Of a stretch of DNA of 64,000 nucleotides, positions 12,361 through 23,392 are shown piece by piece. The notes below the pieces were generated by a model. The model was not told where the DNA came from and searched no databases. It saw only the letters and a list, made by a program, of their open reading frames with translations. Origin of the DNA: Micropterix aruncella (lineage: Eukaryota > Arthropoda > Insecta > Lepidoptera > Micropterigidae); contig OX155964.1 of assembly GCA_944548615.1 (NCBI GenBank), positions 17,092,653 through 17,156,652 on the forward strand. Reading direction: 5' to 3'. The translations under genes were made by a program, and so were the position numbers. The first letter of the stretch is position 1. Every line of letters begins with the position of its first letter.

Positions 12361-13430
12361 ACCAAGAGAGTGTTGTCAATTACAACGGCCGAATCCGTTA
12401 CCGCAGGAAGGTATAACGATATTGATCTTTCTTTCAACCTGGGATAAACGTAGACTTGGGGACGAAACAGTCCTCTGTCTAGCTACGTTAACTTGCCGAT
12501 GAGATTCCAACGCCTTACCGCGTGACACTGGGAAGATCAACCAGCGGGCAGCCTCGCGCCCTCATTACCAGTTATGGTCGGATTACTCCGTCCTCTCGTC
12601 TGGTTACGGCTCATAAGTCGCTTGCCCTTCGGCCTCTACCTGCTATTTAGTCAGCGGTAATTCAGTTCGAATTTATCGCGGACCATGGCGTATTTTCCCC
12701 GTCTCTTCCCTCGGGATCGAATGGCCAGTTGGTCGTTTTAAGAAAGGCTCGCTGCTTAGAAAACGTATAAGATCATCTCCCGACTCTTCCAGTAGGGCCG
12801 GGCCACACGATGCGAAGCGGTTGCGGCGCGGCGCCTGAGCGGTGCCGCTGCGGCGTCCTACATACAAATATCCATTGTATGTCACACGGTGCGTTCCGGC
12901 GTCGCACCGCACGCAAACCGGTAATATGCGCCGGAGCGGCACCGCTCAGTTGTTAAGTGCAGTCGAAGGAGGGTACATGCTTGCCTGATTCATTTGTTTT
13001 CACGTATTTTTCTTAATTTTTAATCGGTGTGTTTAAAATGAGTACCAACGAAGAAGATATTGGCATTGACTACCTCATTTCACTAGTTCTACGTACAATT
13101 AACTACAACACTATTCGCCCGCAGCGGCGCCGTTGTAACGTTGCGGCGCCGTACCGTGCACTGTACGTGTGTACGCCCATACGGCGAAATCTTTGCGGTG
13201 CGGCGCCGCACCGCATCGTGTGGACCAGCTCTTATTCGCCTGAGTGCAGAGTCGATTGGCTGACGCCTCGCGATGCGCAAACCGCCCAGCAGCGCCCGAA
13301 GGTCATTCCAGAGGAACAGATCCACCTGCCGTAGCATGGGAAACGTAGTCCGTTCCAGGTTCGGCCTTCTTCGAAGAGGCTACTGGATAGGAGTTGAACC
13401 GACCACATGTAACGAGCAAGTCTTTTAATG
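12361..13430 (+). repeat. Family A dispersed repeat, interrupted
   Basis: The unit starts with TTGTCAATTACAACGG and a CCGTTACCGCAGGA block. It matches 27585 (TGTCAACCACAACGGGCGAA) and 38615 (TGTCAAGTACAACGGGCGAA). A Harbinger-like MITE splits it at 12795-13231. It resumes with GAGTGCAGAGTCGATTGGCT, which is found inverted at 27540-27580. The element class is unknown. Confidence 0.65.
12795..13231. mobile_element. PIF/Harbinger-like MITE
   Basis: The left end GGGCCGGGCCACACGATGCG and the reverse-complemented right end GAGCTGGTCCACACGATGCG match over about 20 bp. They are followed by GC-rich subterminal palindromic blocks. The flanking trinucleotides GTA and TTA fit a degenerate 3-bp target duplication typical of PIF/Harbinger. 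A short frame from 13038 lies inside but is not recognisable as transposase. A left-end-only relative sits at 38968. Confidence 0.65.
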
Positions 13431-14040
13431 GCCCAACTGTACGAGAACCGCTAGCTCCCCAAGAAGACAACCAGTGAGAACTTGAGAAGTTGCACGAAAC
13501 ATCGTACTAAAAAAAGTTTGCGTATATTTGGACGAATCCCTGGGATTTTCGGATTACGCGCGCTGGGATTTTCAGCTCGTCGATGTAATAAATTGCCTGT
13601 AGTTCGAAATAGCGAACAGGAAATACCGAGAACGGCTTTATCCGCAAGGAGATTCTCCCGCAATCTCTTTTCTAAATCCACAAACCTGTTTCCTGCCTGT
13701 GTATTATCAAACGCTGAATAAAAAAGACGGAAATTTTGTTTTATCGCTTAGCAGTCTGTGTCACTGCATTTTAGAATGGCGGCTCTGGAAAAGTAACACT
13801 GACCTCGCATAAATGTTCTGCATCTCGGCTTGGTGTATGTACACTGCCGTTAACAAGTAAATCTATTAATAGGAATAAAAAACACGACTTCCGGTACAAA
13901 AAATGAACTACTGTATTTATTATATAATTATTTTTATTGCGTTTTTTTTAAATAAAATATTCGTGGTTTATATATTTATACATATAGAACATACATATAT
14001 ATTTTCGGAATGTACTCAATCAGACCTTTCATTTGACTAT
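13431..14040. other. No gene seen
   Basis: Short overlapping frames on both strands at 13451-13721 lack any motif. 13900-14040 is AT-rich. Confidence 0.45.
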
Positions 14041-14044
14041 AAAC

Positions 14045-14292
14045 ACAATATATTTATTATGTTAATTTATAGACATTTGTAGATTTGAACATTTAGACAA
14101 CTATTCACTTGATATTTGGACAAATAAGGCAACATATGACACTAAAGATGACATAACGATTCTAAAAATACGACATATTTCTAAATCGGTTCGAGCGTTT
14201 AGAAGTTATGGTGGAATAAAGAAACGGAAAACATACATAAATGAAACCTGAACACATTACACTCTTGGTTGGGTAGTCGTGTAAAAAATATT
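14045..14292 (+). repeat. Family B dispersed repeat, plus copy
   Basis: Shared blocks are ATTTAGACAACTA, TTCTAAATCGGT, AATAAAGAAACGGAAAACAT, GAACACATTACACTC and GTCGTGTAAA. They recur inverted at 16206-16447 and direct at 28333-28555. No coding frame is present. Confidence 0.75.
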
Positions 14293-14418
14293 TAGGCACC
14301 CACTTTTTATTGTACTGATTATATAAAAACGTATTTAAATATATGTTTTTAAGTACTTTAAGTACTTCCCCGCAGTACGATTCTGGGAAGAATTTATTTA
14401 TTTTGTTGCAGGTATATA

Positions 14419-15724
14419 AAGGGTCCGCCTAATAACTTTTTTTTTTGAAAATGCTATAAAAAAAAACTACGAATATTTTTTCAAATTTCTTTTTTTATTT
14501 GAAAGTACAATCCCTCCGGTTAATGATGGAAAATAATTTCATTCAAATGGCTGCCTCGGCTAGCCATGCAGTAGCCTACACGATGGGTCCAATTTTTAAG
14601 TACATTATCGATTGTGTGCAGCTGTATTTCACCAATGGCTTCACGAATATTGTCCTTTAAAGCGTCAATTATCTCTGGTTTGTCGGCGTAACAATTATCT
14701 TTGACGGCACCCCACAAAAAGTAGTCCAACGGAGTCAAATCGCAGCTCCGAGGTGGCCAAACGACATCAACTCTGCGGCTGATAATGCGATTTTCAAAAA
14801 CAGGGCGCAAAACATCAAGTGTGGCGTTGGCTGTGTGGCACGTAGCGCCGTCCTGTTGAAACCAAATGTTGCCAATATCCTCCTCTTCAATTTCTGTGAA
14901 CAAAAATTCGTTCAACATGGCCCGATAACGATCGCCATTGACGGTAACGGCCACTCCTTGCTCATTTTCGAAGAAAAATGGCCCAATTATGTCTCTGGAC
15001 CAAAATCCGCACCAAACAGTGACTCGTTTTGGGTGCACCGGCTTTTCAATGAATGCGTGCGGGTTTTCTGTGCCCCAAATGCGACAATTCTGCTTGTTTA
15101 CATACCCGCCAAGATGGAAATGAGCTTCATCTGAAAAGATGATTTTTTTGGCAAAATCCGCATCTTCTGCAAGTCGATCGCAGGCCCACTTAGCGAAGCG
15201 AAAACGCATTGGATGGTCAGTTGGCTTCAACTCCTGAACCAATTGGACTTTGTACGGCGTCATACCAAGGTCTTTACGCAAAATTCGTCTCAATGATGTC
15301 TGCGAAATGTCCAATTGTTGAGAACGACGGTGAACTGATGTTAATGGCGATTCACGCACACTTTCGGCCACAGCAGCAATATTCTCGGGTGTACGCACTG
15401 TTTTTGGCTTTTCACGCGTTGGTTTATCGATGAGGATGCCAGTTTCTTTCTTCTTTCTTTTTTCACAAGGTAACGAACATACGGAGCTGACGGTGCTTCT
15501 CTTCTTCCAAAATCCGTACGCAATTTTCGCACACATTCTGCAACATTACCATGATTTTCAAAGTAATGTCGCAAGATTTCCCAGCGTTGTTCAAGCTTAT
15601 ACACAACCATATTCGTTCAGCGGAAGGATAAAACTAATTATCTGTCAAATCAGACATGAGGTAAGTGTTGCCATACACGAAATAAGCACTAGTTGAAAAA
15701 AAAAACGTTACATGGCGGACCCTG
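14419..15724 (-). mobile_element. Full-length mariner-like element (DD41D type)
   Basis: The 1306-bp element has inverted ends. The left reads AAGGGTCCGCC and the right, reverse complemented, reads CAGGGTCCGCC. It is flanked by TA dinucleotides at 14417-14418 and 15725-15726. It encloses a single minus-strand transposase reading frame. Size, TA target and gene layout are those of Tc1/mariner elements. Confidence 0.9.
14520..15610 (-). pseudogene. Mariner transposase, DD41D, one frameshift
   Basis: The protein starts at 15610 with an N-terminal helix-turn-helix region (MVVYKLEQRWEILRHYF) and ends at 14520. Catalytic motifs are in order: FSDEAHFHL (first Asp), FQQDGATCHTA (second Asp) and DLTPLDYFLWG (third Asp). 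41 residues separate the second and third Asp, the spacing of rosa-type mariners. The frame changes once near 15440-15465, in a T/C-rich homopolymer, so the N-terminal about 55 residues and the rest lie in different phases. Otherwise the catalytic domain is open. It was therefore recently active or recently inserted but is now probably inactive. A sequencing error at the homopolymer could mimic this. Confidence 0.9.
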
Positions 15725-15770
15725 TATTATATTTTCTTATTAACGCTTATTTAGGCATTGTTCGCCCTAA

Positions 15771-15990
15771 TCCTACTACTATTATAAACGCGAAAGTTTG
15801 TAAGAATGCGTGTATGGATGTTTGTTACTCTTTCACGCAAAAACTACTGAATGGATTTTGTGAAACTACAATAATATAGCTTACACATCAGAATAACACA
15901 TAGGCTATAATTTATAAATATATATAGTTTTCTAGCATTATTATCACAATTTTCAATCACCACGCGGGTGAAACCGCGAAGCGCAGCTAG
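15771..15990 (+). mobile_element. Lep1-type non-autonomous Helitron, copy 2
   Basis: It runs from TCCTACTACTATTATAAACG to GCGCAGCTAG, followed by T. It has the 3' hairpin-forming CACGCGGGTGAAACCGCG. It lies 46 bp beyond the mariner right end. Confidence 0.88.
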
Positions 15991-16205
15991 TAAGAAAATA
16001 TAATTAGGGCTACCTACAAGAAAATGAATAAATTCTTATCAAAATTATTAAATTACCCTTTTATACCTGCTTTCAATAATGTCTGATACCTTTAATATAG
16101 GGAAAATCGCCTACTAGGTAATAAATAGGTGCTTAATCAAATTTAGTTTATGAGCGATTTAAATGCACTTCGGGGAAGAACTTAAATGTGCTTAAAACTA
16201 GTTTT

Positions 16206-16447
16206 TACACGACTGTCAAACAAAAAAAGAGTGTAATGTGTTCGGAGTTTATCTATGCATGTTTCCGTTTTTTATTCCACCATAACTTCTAAATGCTTGA
16301 ACCGATTTAGAAGTGTGTAGTATTGTTAGAATCGTTATGTCATCTCTAGTGTCATATGGTGCCTTAGTTGTCCAAATATCAAGTGAATAGTTGTCTAAAT
16401 GTTCAAATCTCCAAATATCCATAAATTAACATAATAAATATATTGTG
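16206..16447 (-). repeat. Family B dispersed repeat, minus copy
   Basis: Reverse complement of the 14045-14292 copy. Visible blocks are TTTACACGACTG, GAGTGTAATGTGTTC and ACCGATTTAGAAG. With the first copy it brackets the mariner and Helitron as a large inverted pair. Confidence 0.75.
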
Positions 16448-17464
16448 TTTAGTGTTAATAAAAATAATTATAAATACAATATTTCTTTTTCTGTAACGGC
16501 GGTCGTGTTATTTTTCTTCTTAATACCTGTTTTAAATACGCGTTTGTATAATCAGTACAATGAAAAGTGGGTGCCCAAATACTTTCAAGTGGTAGTGTCT
16601 GTACTCGCATATAATAGAAAAATATTATTTAAAAATTTATATCTTTATCTGTTTTTTGTTTGTCACTTCATACTTCATAACAAGTATGTAAAAATGTAGT
16701 CAAGGTCGTCAACCTCGCGGCTCGACACAATGTGGGTTTCGTGGAAATAGGTTTCACGATTGTAATTACAGCATTCGGCCGCGATTAGTGTACCGGTAAT
16801 GTATTCCATGAAAACATAATTGTGGCCCCGAGCGCGATAAAGCAATTATCGTCAGTTGACATTTGGGTGAAGTCGAAAGATGAAAATAACACTAAATAGC
16901 TGAGTTATTTAACGCTCATAACGCACTGGCGTCCATGGCTCCGGAGCCATGGCTGCGAAGCCAGAATTTCACCGAAACGTCGGGTGCTACAAATTTCACG
17001 CGGTAAATTCGTTTCCATCCTATCTACTTTCCTGATGTATCTAAGCTACGAAAATGGTGGATGACATTCTCAAATTCGGCTTTGGCAAAGGCTAAAGTTT
17101 AGCCTCGGTTTAGTCGCTAAACAGAGAATGATCGCATAGTCTTCCCTGTCTCGTTGAAGCCGTCAACCAGATACGACATCCGAATAAATCTCGATATGAC
17201 CCCACATTCCGAACGGCTTTTTTCCACTAAATTCAATTATGTACATTGTACGGTATCATTCACGTGAGTACAGTTATGAATCGCATTCTCACCTACACAT
17301 TCCGTGCCGCGAAAAAATGGAAGCGAGCGTGGATCATTGCCTCTGTAATGGGGCTTAATAATATTGCGCGATATCAATGGCGATGCCAACGCGTGTCACG
17401 ACTTAAAATAGGACTACCTGTTCGTCTTCGGCACTAATCGCGTGAAAAAACCCGTGCTAGGCCA
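16448..17464. other. No gene; Penelope-like end piece inside
   Basis: About 16965-17040 carries CCGAAACGTCGGGTGCTACA and TTCACGCGGTAAATTCG, the end sequence shared with 18625-18800, 44330-44440 and 46964-47148. The rest is unassigned. Confidence 0.5.
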
Positions 17465-18240
17465 AGAGCCAGCGACAAAAAAGTGCAAGAGCTTTGTAAA
17501 AGCCGATACTTTCAGATCAAACAGTATTTTGGCCACGCCAGATTCCGGGTCACCTGGCGCTGGCGTACTAGGAAATTTGTAATTTTAATTAGTACCCCTA
17601 AGTGTTTTGGAAAAGCTTAAAATTCATCAGTAGACAGTGGATGCAATAAAGAACTCGAAACGTATGGTCAGACTGCTTCATAATCGAACGCGTGGCGTCA
17701 ACATCTCCATGCTATTAGGGGAAGCCCCCTGACGCTGGACGGCACCTAGCGTCGGACACTTGACAAGTCGCGGCGCGATTGATACAAGGACGTAGGAAAA
17801 GGAAAAGCGTACCTACGCTTTCCCGCACCTTTTTCACCCGTTTTTGTATCGATCGCGCCGCGGCTTGTTGAGATACTATTAGTGTCCGACGCTAGGTGCC
17901 GTCCGACGTTAGGGGACTTTCCCTATATTGCGCGGCACAAACGATGCGTCATGGACCAATGCTCGACATGTACGAAGATGCTGATGCCACGCGTTCGTTT
18001 ATGAAGCAGTCTGACCATATGTTTCGAGTACTTTATTGCATCCACTGTCTACTGATGAATTTTCAGCTTTCCAAAACATTTTAGGGTACTAATTAAAATT
18101 TTATTTTTTCTAATAGGTACGCCAGTGCCAGGTGTCCCGAAATCTGGCCTGCTGACTGTACCCCGGCTTTCTATGGCAAAAATCCTATCCATCCTATCAG
18201 CTTTTCCAAAACTCTTGCACTTTTTTGTCGCTAGCTCCCA
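17465..18240. repeat. Large foldback palindrome, about 780 bp
   Basis: Two arms of about 350 and 430 bp are inverted copies, meeting at AGCGTACCTACGCT near 17812. The left outer end AGCGACAAAAAAGTGCAAGA is mirrored by the right TCTTGCACTTTTTTGTCGCT. Inner blocks (GACGGCACCTAGCGTCGGAC against its complement) also mirror. The arms differ by a length difference of about 80 bp and scattered substitutions. No long coding frame is convincing, so this is a foldback-type element or a hairpin duplication. Confidence 0.85.
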
Positions 18241-18624
18241 ACTATTATGCGTATAGATCAGCGCACGGAGCAATTTGTTATCGGATAAAAAACATATTTT
18301 TCCGAGAATACGGATAATGGCAGTTGAAAATACCGCGCAGAGTTGCGGTGTCACCGTTTCAACAACCGCCCAAATAACGAAGCAATTACCGAAGTCGTTA
18401 ATTATTGAAAACGCCGTTAATAAGCTATTAGGTATAAAACTTCTCCGTACGAAAAACCAATATTATTTCCACGACTTGCAAACGTGGAATTCCCTTTGAA
18501 ACCCCGCGCATTTGTTTCCTTCCTCCTGTCCTCGCTGTCACTCTCTATTTTAGTTTCCTCTATAATTTTCCCGTTGTTCGTCAATGGTTCTATACGCTGT
18601 ATGAAATCGAAGACTTAAAAAAAA
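18241..18624. other. No gene seen
   Basis: Short frames only; no shared repeat block recognised. Confidence 0.4.
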
Positions 18625-18800
18625 AGGTTTGACATTATAAATAAGATAAAACGAAGTTACCGCGTGAAGTTTGTAACACCCGTCGTTTTGGCGATTGTGC
18701 AACCGCCATTGTCTAGGGTAGTCTACTCTATACAACGGCGGTGGCAACATCGCCGAAACGTCGGGTGTTAAAAACTTCGCGCGGTAAATTCTATTTTTTG
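18625..18800. repeat. Inverted Penelope-like end repeat
   Basis: The two halves mirror each other. TTACCGCGTGAAGTTTGTAA and ACACCCGTCGTTTTGGCGAT pair with the later CGCCGAAACGTCGGGTGTTA and CTTCGCGCGGTAAAT. The same palindromic plan occurs at 46964-47148. Confidence 0.65.
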
Positions 18801-18829
18801 TTATTTATAATGAATCTATACGCTGATTC

Positions 18830-19600
18830 TATCAACTTGTAATGTGGTCAGTTTCGCCGAAGATGCTCGCTTCGATGTAAGTGACACATCTGCCCTTTCC
18901 GAAGAAACGTGCCTGTCAAGAATGACTCCATTATATTTACCGTTAATATGCTATTAGATCGCGCAATCCTATGCAGCGATTTGGCAACCTTTCTGTGTCG
19001 GCAAAATGCAGGGGACGCCGATTGCATTGACGGCCAAACTAATAGCAATTTATTTAGCCATATAACATTGATATGAATGATTTTTTTATAAAGGACTGAT
19101 TGATAATAAAAAACCTAATAAATTAACCAATGATAACAATAATAACATTCAATTATTAGTGCCATATATTGCATTTTTTTATATAGGCTGATTACATCAC
19201 AGAATAAGACGGAGATATAAATTGCCGTCTATTAGTCTATCGAAACGTGCGTAATTATTACGTATTCAAACCTGTATACTAAATTTTTAAAAATACATAT
19301 TTATGTAGATAATATTAAAATAATAAGAGCTTTGATTTAAAATTTCGTTTATTGTATTTCTATTTTATACTGTATTAAGGCGTGTTATGAGCGCCATCTA
19401 CAGTAGTCCGCCAGACTGTTATACTACGAAATTTTCCATATTGAACATAATAATAAATTTTAGGAACTATGAGTGCCGTCTACACGTTGCGTTTTGTAAA
19501 AAATACTGGTTTCCAAATCGTAGTGCGTCGTTGAGCAATATAATATGCTATATATGCAATAGGGCCACGAATGACTTCACATTTTGAATAGAAATCACCT
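18830..19600. repeat. Family F repeat copy
   Basis: It shares TATAAAGGACTGATTGAT, ACCAATGATAACAATAAT, TATTAGTGCCAT and downstream blocks with 44890-45360, and shares them inverted with 40590-41440. Open frames here lack motifs. Confidence 0.55.
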
Positions 19601-19969
19601 TAGCCCTTTTTTCCTTACTTCAATAATTTCATCGTGGAATTTATCCCGTCTGTGTAATTTTGTTGATCCACTGTAAATCGTCATTTTTCGAGTTTAGCTC
19701 TTTTCAGTCACGGGTATTATTTAATCCGTCCAATAAACGGCCTGTCTATCATGATTGGACACTATTGCCGGTACGAGGTTTGGTGATTATCAGGCTGCAG
19801 GAAAGCACGGCTCAACAATGGAACTTTCTATTTGATAGCGCAATGGAATCCGGACTAACAGGGCTGCCCATAACATCTATTATGATTTTTAAATGGAGTT
19901 GTAATATATATCATATTGGCAACGAGTGATGCATTAACTGTTGTTAACAATAGCAGAAAAGAAATGTTC

Positions 19970-20106
19970 GTTTCTACTCTTTATTGTGAAATTTCACAAT
20001 GGGCGGGTCTATTATCATGCTTATATGTACGTGTGCGTGTAACATGTGTGTAAGTGTGTGTCTTGTCATTGCTTTCGATCGACAGAATCGAAATGCGATT
20101 CCGTTA
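19970..20106 (-). mobile_element. SINE 3' part
   Basis: GTTTCTACTCTTTATTGTGA and CACAATGGGCGGG are the complement of the SINE tail seen at 21500-21577. The upstream part (GATCGACAGAATCG) matches the SINE body. The tRNA-like head is missing. Confidence 0.7.
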
Positions 20107-20367
20107 TTGTTATTTTTTTTATTATTGTTAAGCAAACAAACAGCTTTTACAAAATATTGGGTACAACATTATTAAATTTCAAAGATAATGCTAATAACAT
20201 GTCTCCACTTAAACATTATTAATTTAAACACTTTACAGTTTTCTATGAATAATAAACTCATATAAGGGGAGGTGTGAATTGGGAAGCGGGGAGTCATATA
20301 AATAAATACAATTTATGTATGTGAATACACGTTCCATAATGAATACACGTTCCATAATGAATACATA

Positions 20368-20590
20368 TCCTACTACTATTATAAACGCGAAAGTTTGTAA
20401 GAATGTATGTATGGATGTTTGTTACTCTTTCACGCAAAAACTACTGAATCGATTTTGATGAAACTTTAAAATAATATAGCTTACACATCAGAATAACACA
20501 TAGGCTATAATTTATAAAGATGTATAGTTTTCTATCATCATTATCACAATTTTCCATCACCGCGCGGGTGAAACCGCGGGGAGCAGCTAG
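20368..20590 (+). mobile_element. Lep1-type non-autonomous Helitron, copy 3
   Basis: It runs from TCCTACTACTATTATAAACG to GCAGCTAG before host T, with an intact 3' hairpin CGCGGGTGAAACCGCG. A 19-bp direct duplication (GAATACACGTTCCATAAT) sits just upstream. Confidence 0.88.
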
Positions 20591-20640
20591 TTATTTAAAT
20601 ATATTCTCGAATACATATTATTAATATTATCCCAACGACA

Positions 20641-20830
20641 GATTGTGAACCAGCTGGGAAACGAACCCGGAACCTTACAATGTAAAATTAGGCGACCTAA
20701 CCCACGGCATAGTGGTTAGGTCGCCTTTGTAAGATCCCGGGTTCGATTCCCGACTGGGTTACAATTTTCCATTGCGATAAAATTAACGGATTTGCATCTC
20801 AATTCTGTCGACTGAATGCAATAACAAGAT
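20641..20830. mobile_element. Two SINE heads, head to head
   Basis: On plus, GGCATAGTGGTTAGGTCGCC (A-box region) and GGGTTCGATTCCCG (B box) start a tRNA-derived SINE at about 20700. On minus, the complement at 20641-20700 carries GTAAGGTTCCGGGTTCG. The junction forms a 12-bp perfect stem, AGGCGACCTAAC with GTTAGGTCGCCT. It is not a host tRNA: the acceptor stem does not close and the same unit recurs with a SINE body. Confidence 0.7.
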
Positions 20831-21350
20831 ACAGTTACACGCATATTCCATAATGTAAGTCAAAACGGTTACGAAATTCTTATAGTAAAGTTTAAAAAGA
20901 TCCGATCCGATCTTATCGGATCCTGCGCTTTTGTTGATGTCGATAGAGTAGACGCTGGTCCAGAAGAAGAAAATTGCACAAGACGATTCCATGCCGTCGA
21001 GTCTCAGGTTTTTAGTGAAGCAAGATGCACACTTAGCCAGCCCTAGCCAACACGAAGTACTTATAATCAAATTGGACCATGACATGAACGGTTCTCCTCG
21101 CCTGCGGTGCGGAGGTGATTCCCGCAGCCTCAGTTCTGTGTAGCGGTGCCATTATTCGGAGAAAATGGTGTGCGATGACCGGTAAGAGGGAATACTGCAG
21201 CGTCATCCATGGTAACTGCACACTCCTTTTGTTCGCGGTCCGCGGTCCTCATCTGGTGCGCACAGACAGGTGTATTCAACCTGGGATCCGAAATGAAGCA
21301 TTTTTATTTGCAAAAAAGAAACAATAATCATCTTGGCTTGGTAATTCTTG
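20831..21350. other. No gene seen
   Basis: 21090-21290 is moderately GC-rich with a short palindromic GATCCGATCCGATC patch before it. No coding motif found. Confidence 0.4.
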
Positions 21351-21577
21351 GCACGGCCCGGTAGAATAGTGGTTAGGTCGCCCGATTTTACATTGTAAGA
21401 TTCCGGGTTCGATTCCCGGCTGGGTCACGATTTTCCGTCGGCATAAAATAAACGGAATTGCATTACAATTCTGCCGATTAAATGCAATAACAAGACACAC
21501 ACTTACACGTAGTATGGTTGGTTGTGAGAGATTGTCGTATAATAATAAACCCGCCCATTGTGAAATTTCACAATAAC
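21351..21577 (+). mobile_element. Complete tRNA-derived SINE
   Basis: The head contains TAGAATAGTGGTTAGGTCGC and the B box GGGTTCGATTCCCG, ending TGGGTCAC as an aminoacyl-stem remnant. The body is GATTTTCCGTCGGCATAAAA to AATGCAATAACAAGACACAC. The tail is TGTGAGAGATTGTCGTATAA, then CCCGCCCATTGTGAAATTTC. Transcription would be by RNA polymerase III from the internal A and B boxes. Confidence 0.85.
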
Positions 21578-21645
21578 GAGAAGTGACGTACAAAACGTTG
21601 AAACGCGTAGACTTATTATAATTCAGTGAAATGTTATGCTGTTAC

Positions 21646-21760
21646 GATACACACATGTTACGCGTACACATACATATAAACACTTCATATTAGGGTTGGT
21701 TGTAAGAGATTGTCGTATGATAATAAACCGCCCATTGTGAACAATAAAGAGTAGAAACAA
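21646..21760 (+). mobile_element. SINE tail fragment
   Basis: TAGGGTTGGTTGTAAGAGAT, then TCGTATGATAATAAACC and AACAATAAAGAGTAGAAAC, match the 3' end of the SINE at 21351. The head is missing. Confidence 0.7.
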
Positions 21761-21764
21761 ACAA

Positions 21765-23070
21765 ACTTACAAATTCAGAACTGACGTACAAAACGTAAAA
21801 AAATGTATCTACCTATTACAATTAAATGAAATGTCACGTTTTTACGATAACGCAGCAGGCGTTATATACGGAATCCTACGGATGATATAATTTTCAATAA
21901 TTCCGTTGTTTACTGGAGAATGCCGGGGGCGAAACTATCTCCATATCACTTTGCTACACTATCAGCAGGATGCAGCGCACAGGAAGCGCATAGGCGACTT
22001 AAAAAATAATGCATTAAAAATGTTGACGTTTCCTGGCTGCGATGATAGTAAACGGCACATTGCAGCCTCTTCTTATTTTGTCGGATCGAAATTTTAAATT
22101 CAGTTGTGATCCGACAGTGCCTGGTGAGCGGTTGTCCGTCGCTCTGGAGCCGATCCTGGTAAGAAGAGACGAGCTTTTGATAAAGATGCGATTAAAAAAA
22201 ACTGCCTGGCTACTTTATAAAATAATTAATTATCAGTCCGCCCTGGAGTACGTTATTTGGAATAACGTCGGGTGCCACCTAATTCACGCAGTAAAATCCG
22301 TTTTCAATAATTTTATAATGTTAAACAGCTGTCTTGAAAAATAGCTCAAGTACACGCATGCCACTTTCGCGTATATGGTTTTTCTGCATCTGACCGACTG
22401 TCAATTTACTAAGTTAAGGTCGAATGTCTTCTACACGGGAATCGTCAATAGACCATACCTAGTTTCGAGCGTTGCTATTGAAGGTCCCGCAACGTAAGAC
22501 CCATTCAATGCAGTTATTCGAGCCCCGAGACGACATTCTAATTACACACGCAATTACATACGCATAATAATAATATCGCAGAGCGTTACATTTAACTAAT
22601 CATGAACTTATAATATATATGTATACTTAATTACTACAACTTTCGCGGTTATTTGTCATTTTTTAATTGAGGGAGAACGAATCCAAGCCGCACTTTATAA
22701 GGTAGTAATGGGGTTTCCCGTCGTTTTGGCAAAGTTTGTCTTGTTCCGCGCGAAAGAGTCGGTTTTCTTTCAAGTACAAAAATATTTATGAATGTCTTGC
22801 TTTCTTATGTCATTATAATAATGTCTTATATCATTAAAATATAATGATGCATCGCTAATCATGTACCTAATATTTATAAATGTGTATGTATACTTCCTCT
22901 ATTTATACTATACCATATTACTACTAATGTCATATATAATAATAGTTTAAAGTAATAATATATACTATACCAATATTACTGCTAATGTCATATTACTACT
23001 AATAATAAAGTATTAATATATAGTTTACCAATATTACTAGTAATATCAAATATAATTATAGTTTAAAAGT
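21765..23070. other. No gene; Penelope-like end and AT-rich imperfect repeats
   Basis: 22215-22325 carries AACGTCGGGTGCCACC and GCAGTAAAATCCGTTTT, the Penelope-like end. 22880-23065 repeats TATTACTACTAATGTCATAT-like and TAATAATATATA-like phrases imperfectly. No supported CDS. Confidence 0.5.
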
Positions 23071-23392
23071 AATAATGCGTTTCTTTGTGAACTAAAATAG
23101 GAACTTAGTTCAACCGAACGAGACAGAGCAATACGCTAGAAAGGAATATGAAATGAGCCATCGTCGATTTTATCGCACCAAAACTACCTGTCGAGTTTAT
23201 AGACGCTCGAATAAGTTTGAACACATTTCGTGCGGTGTTAGATTTAGCTGCTTTATCTTCGGTGGGTAGTTTTAATGCGGAAAAGTGACAACTTCATTTC
23301 TTTTTCCGCTCTGACGTACTGCTCTGTCTCGTTCACACGAACTGATTTCCGATTTTAGTTCAAGAGAAACGCGATCGAGCCCAATATATAAA
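23071..23392. mobile_element. MITE (family E), copy 1
   Basis: The left end TGCGTTTCTTTGTGAACTAA is mirrored by the right end, the reverse complement of GCGTTTCTCTTGAACTAAAA. Inside is GAACACATTTCGTGCGGTGT, shared with the copy at 47286-47547. It is non-coding. Confidence 0.75.

Noticed and set aside
20700..20762. Candidate tRNA gene
   Set aside because: It has A and B boxes but no closed acceptor or anticodon arm, and is followed by the SINE body; the same unit recurs at 21351, 43233 and 62111.
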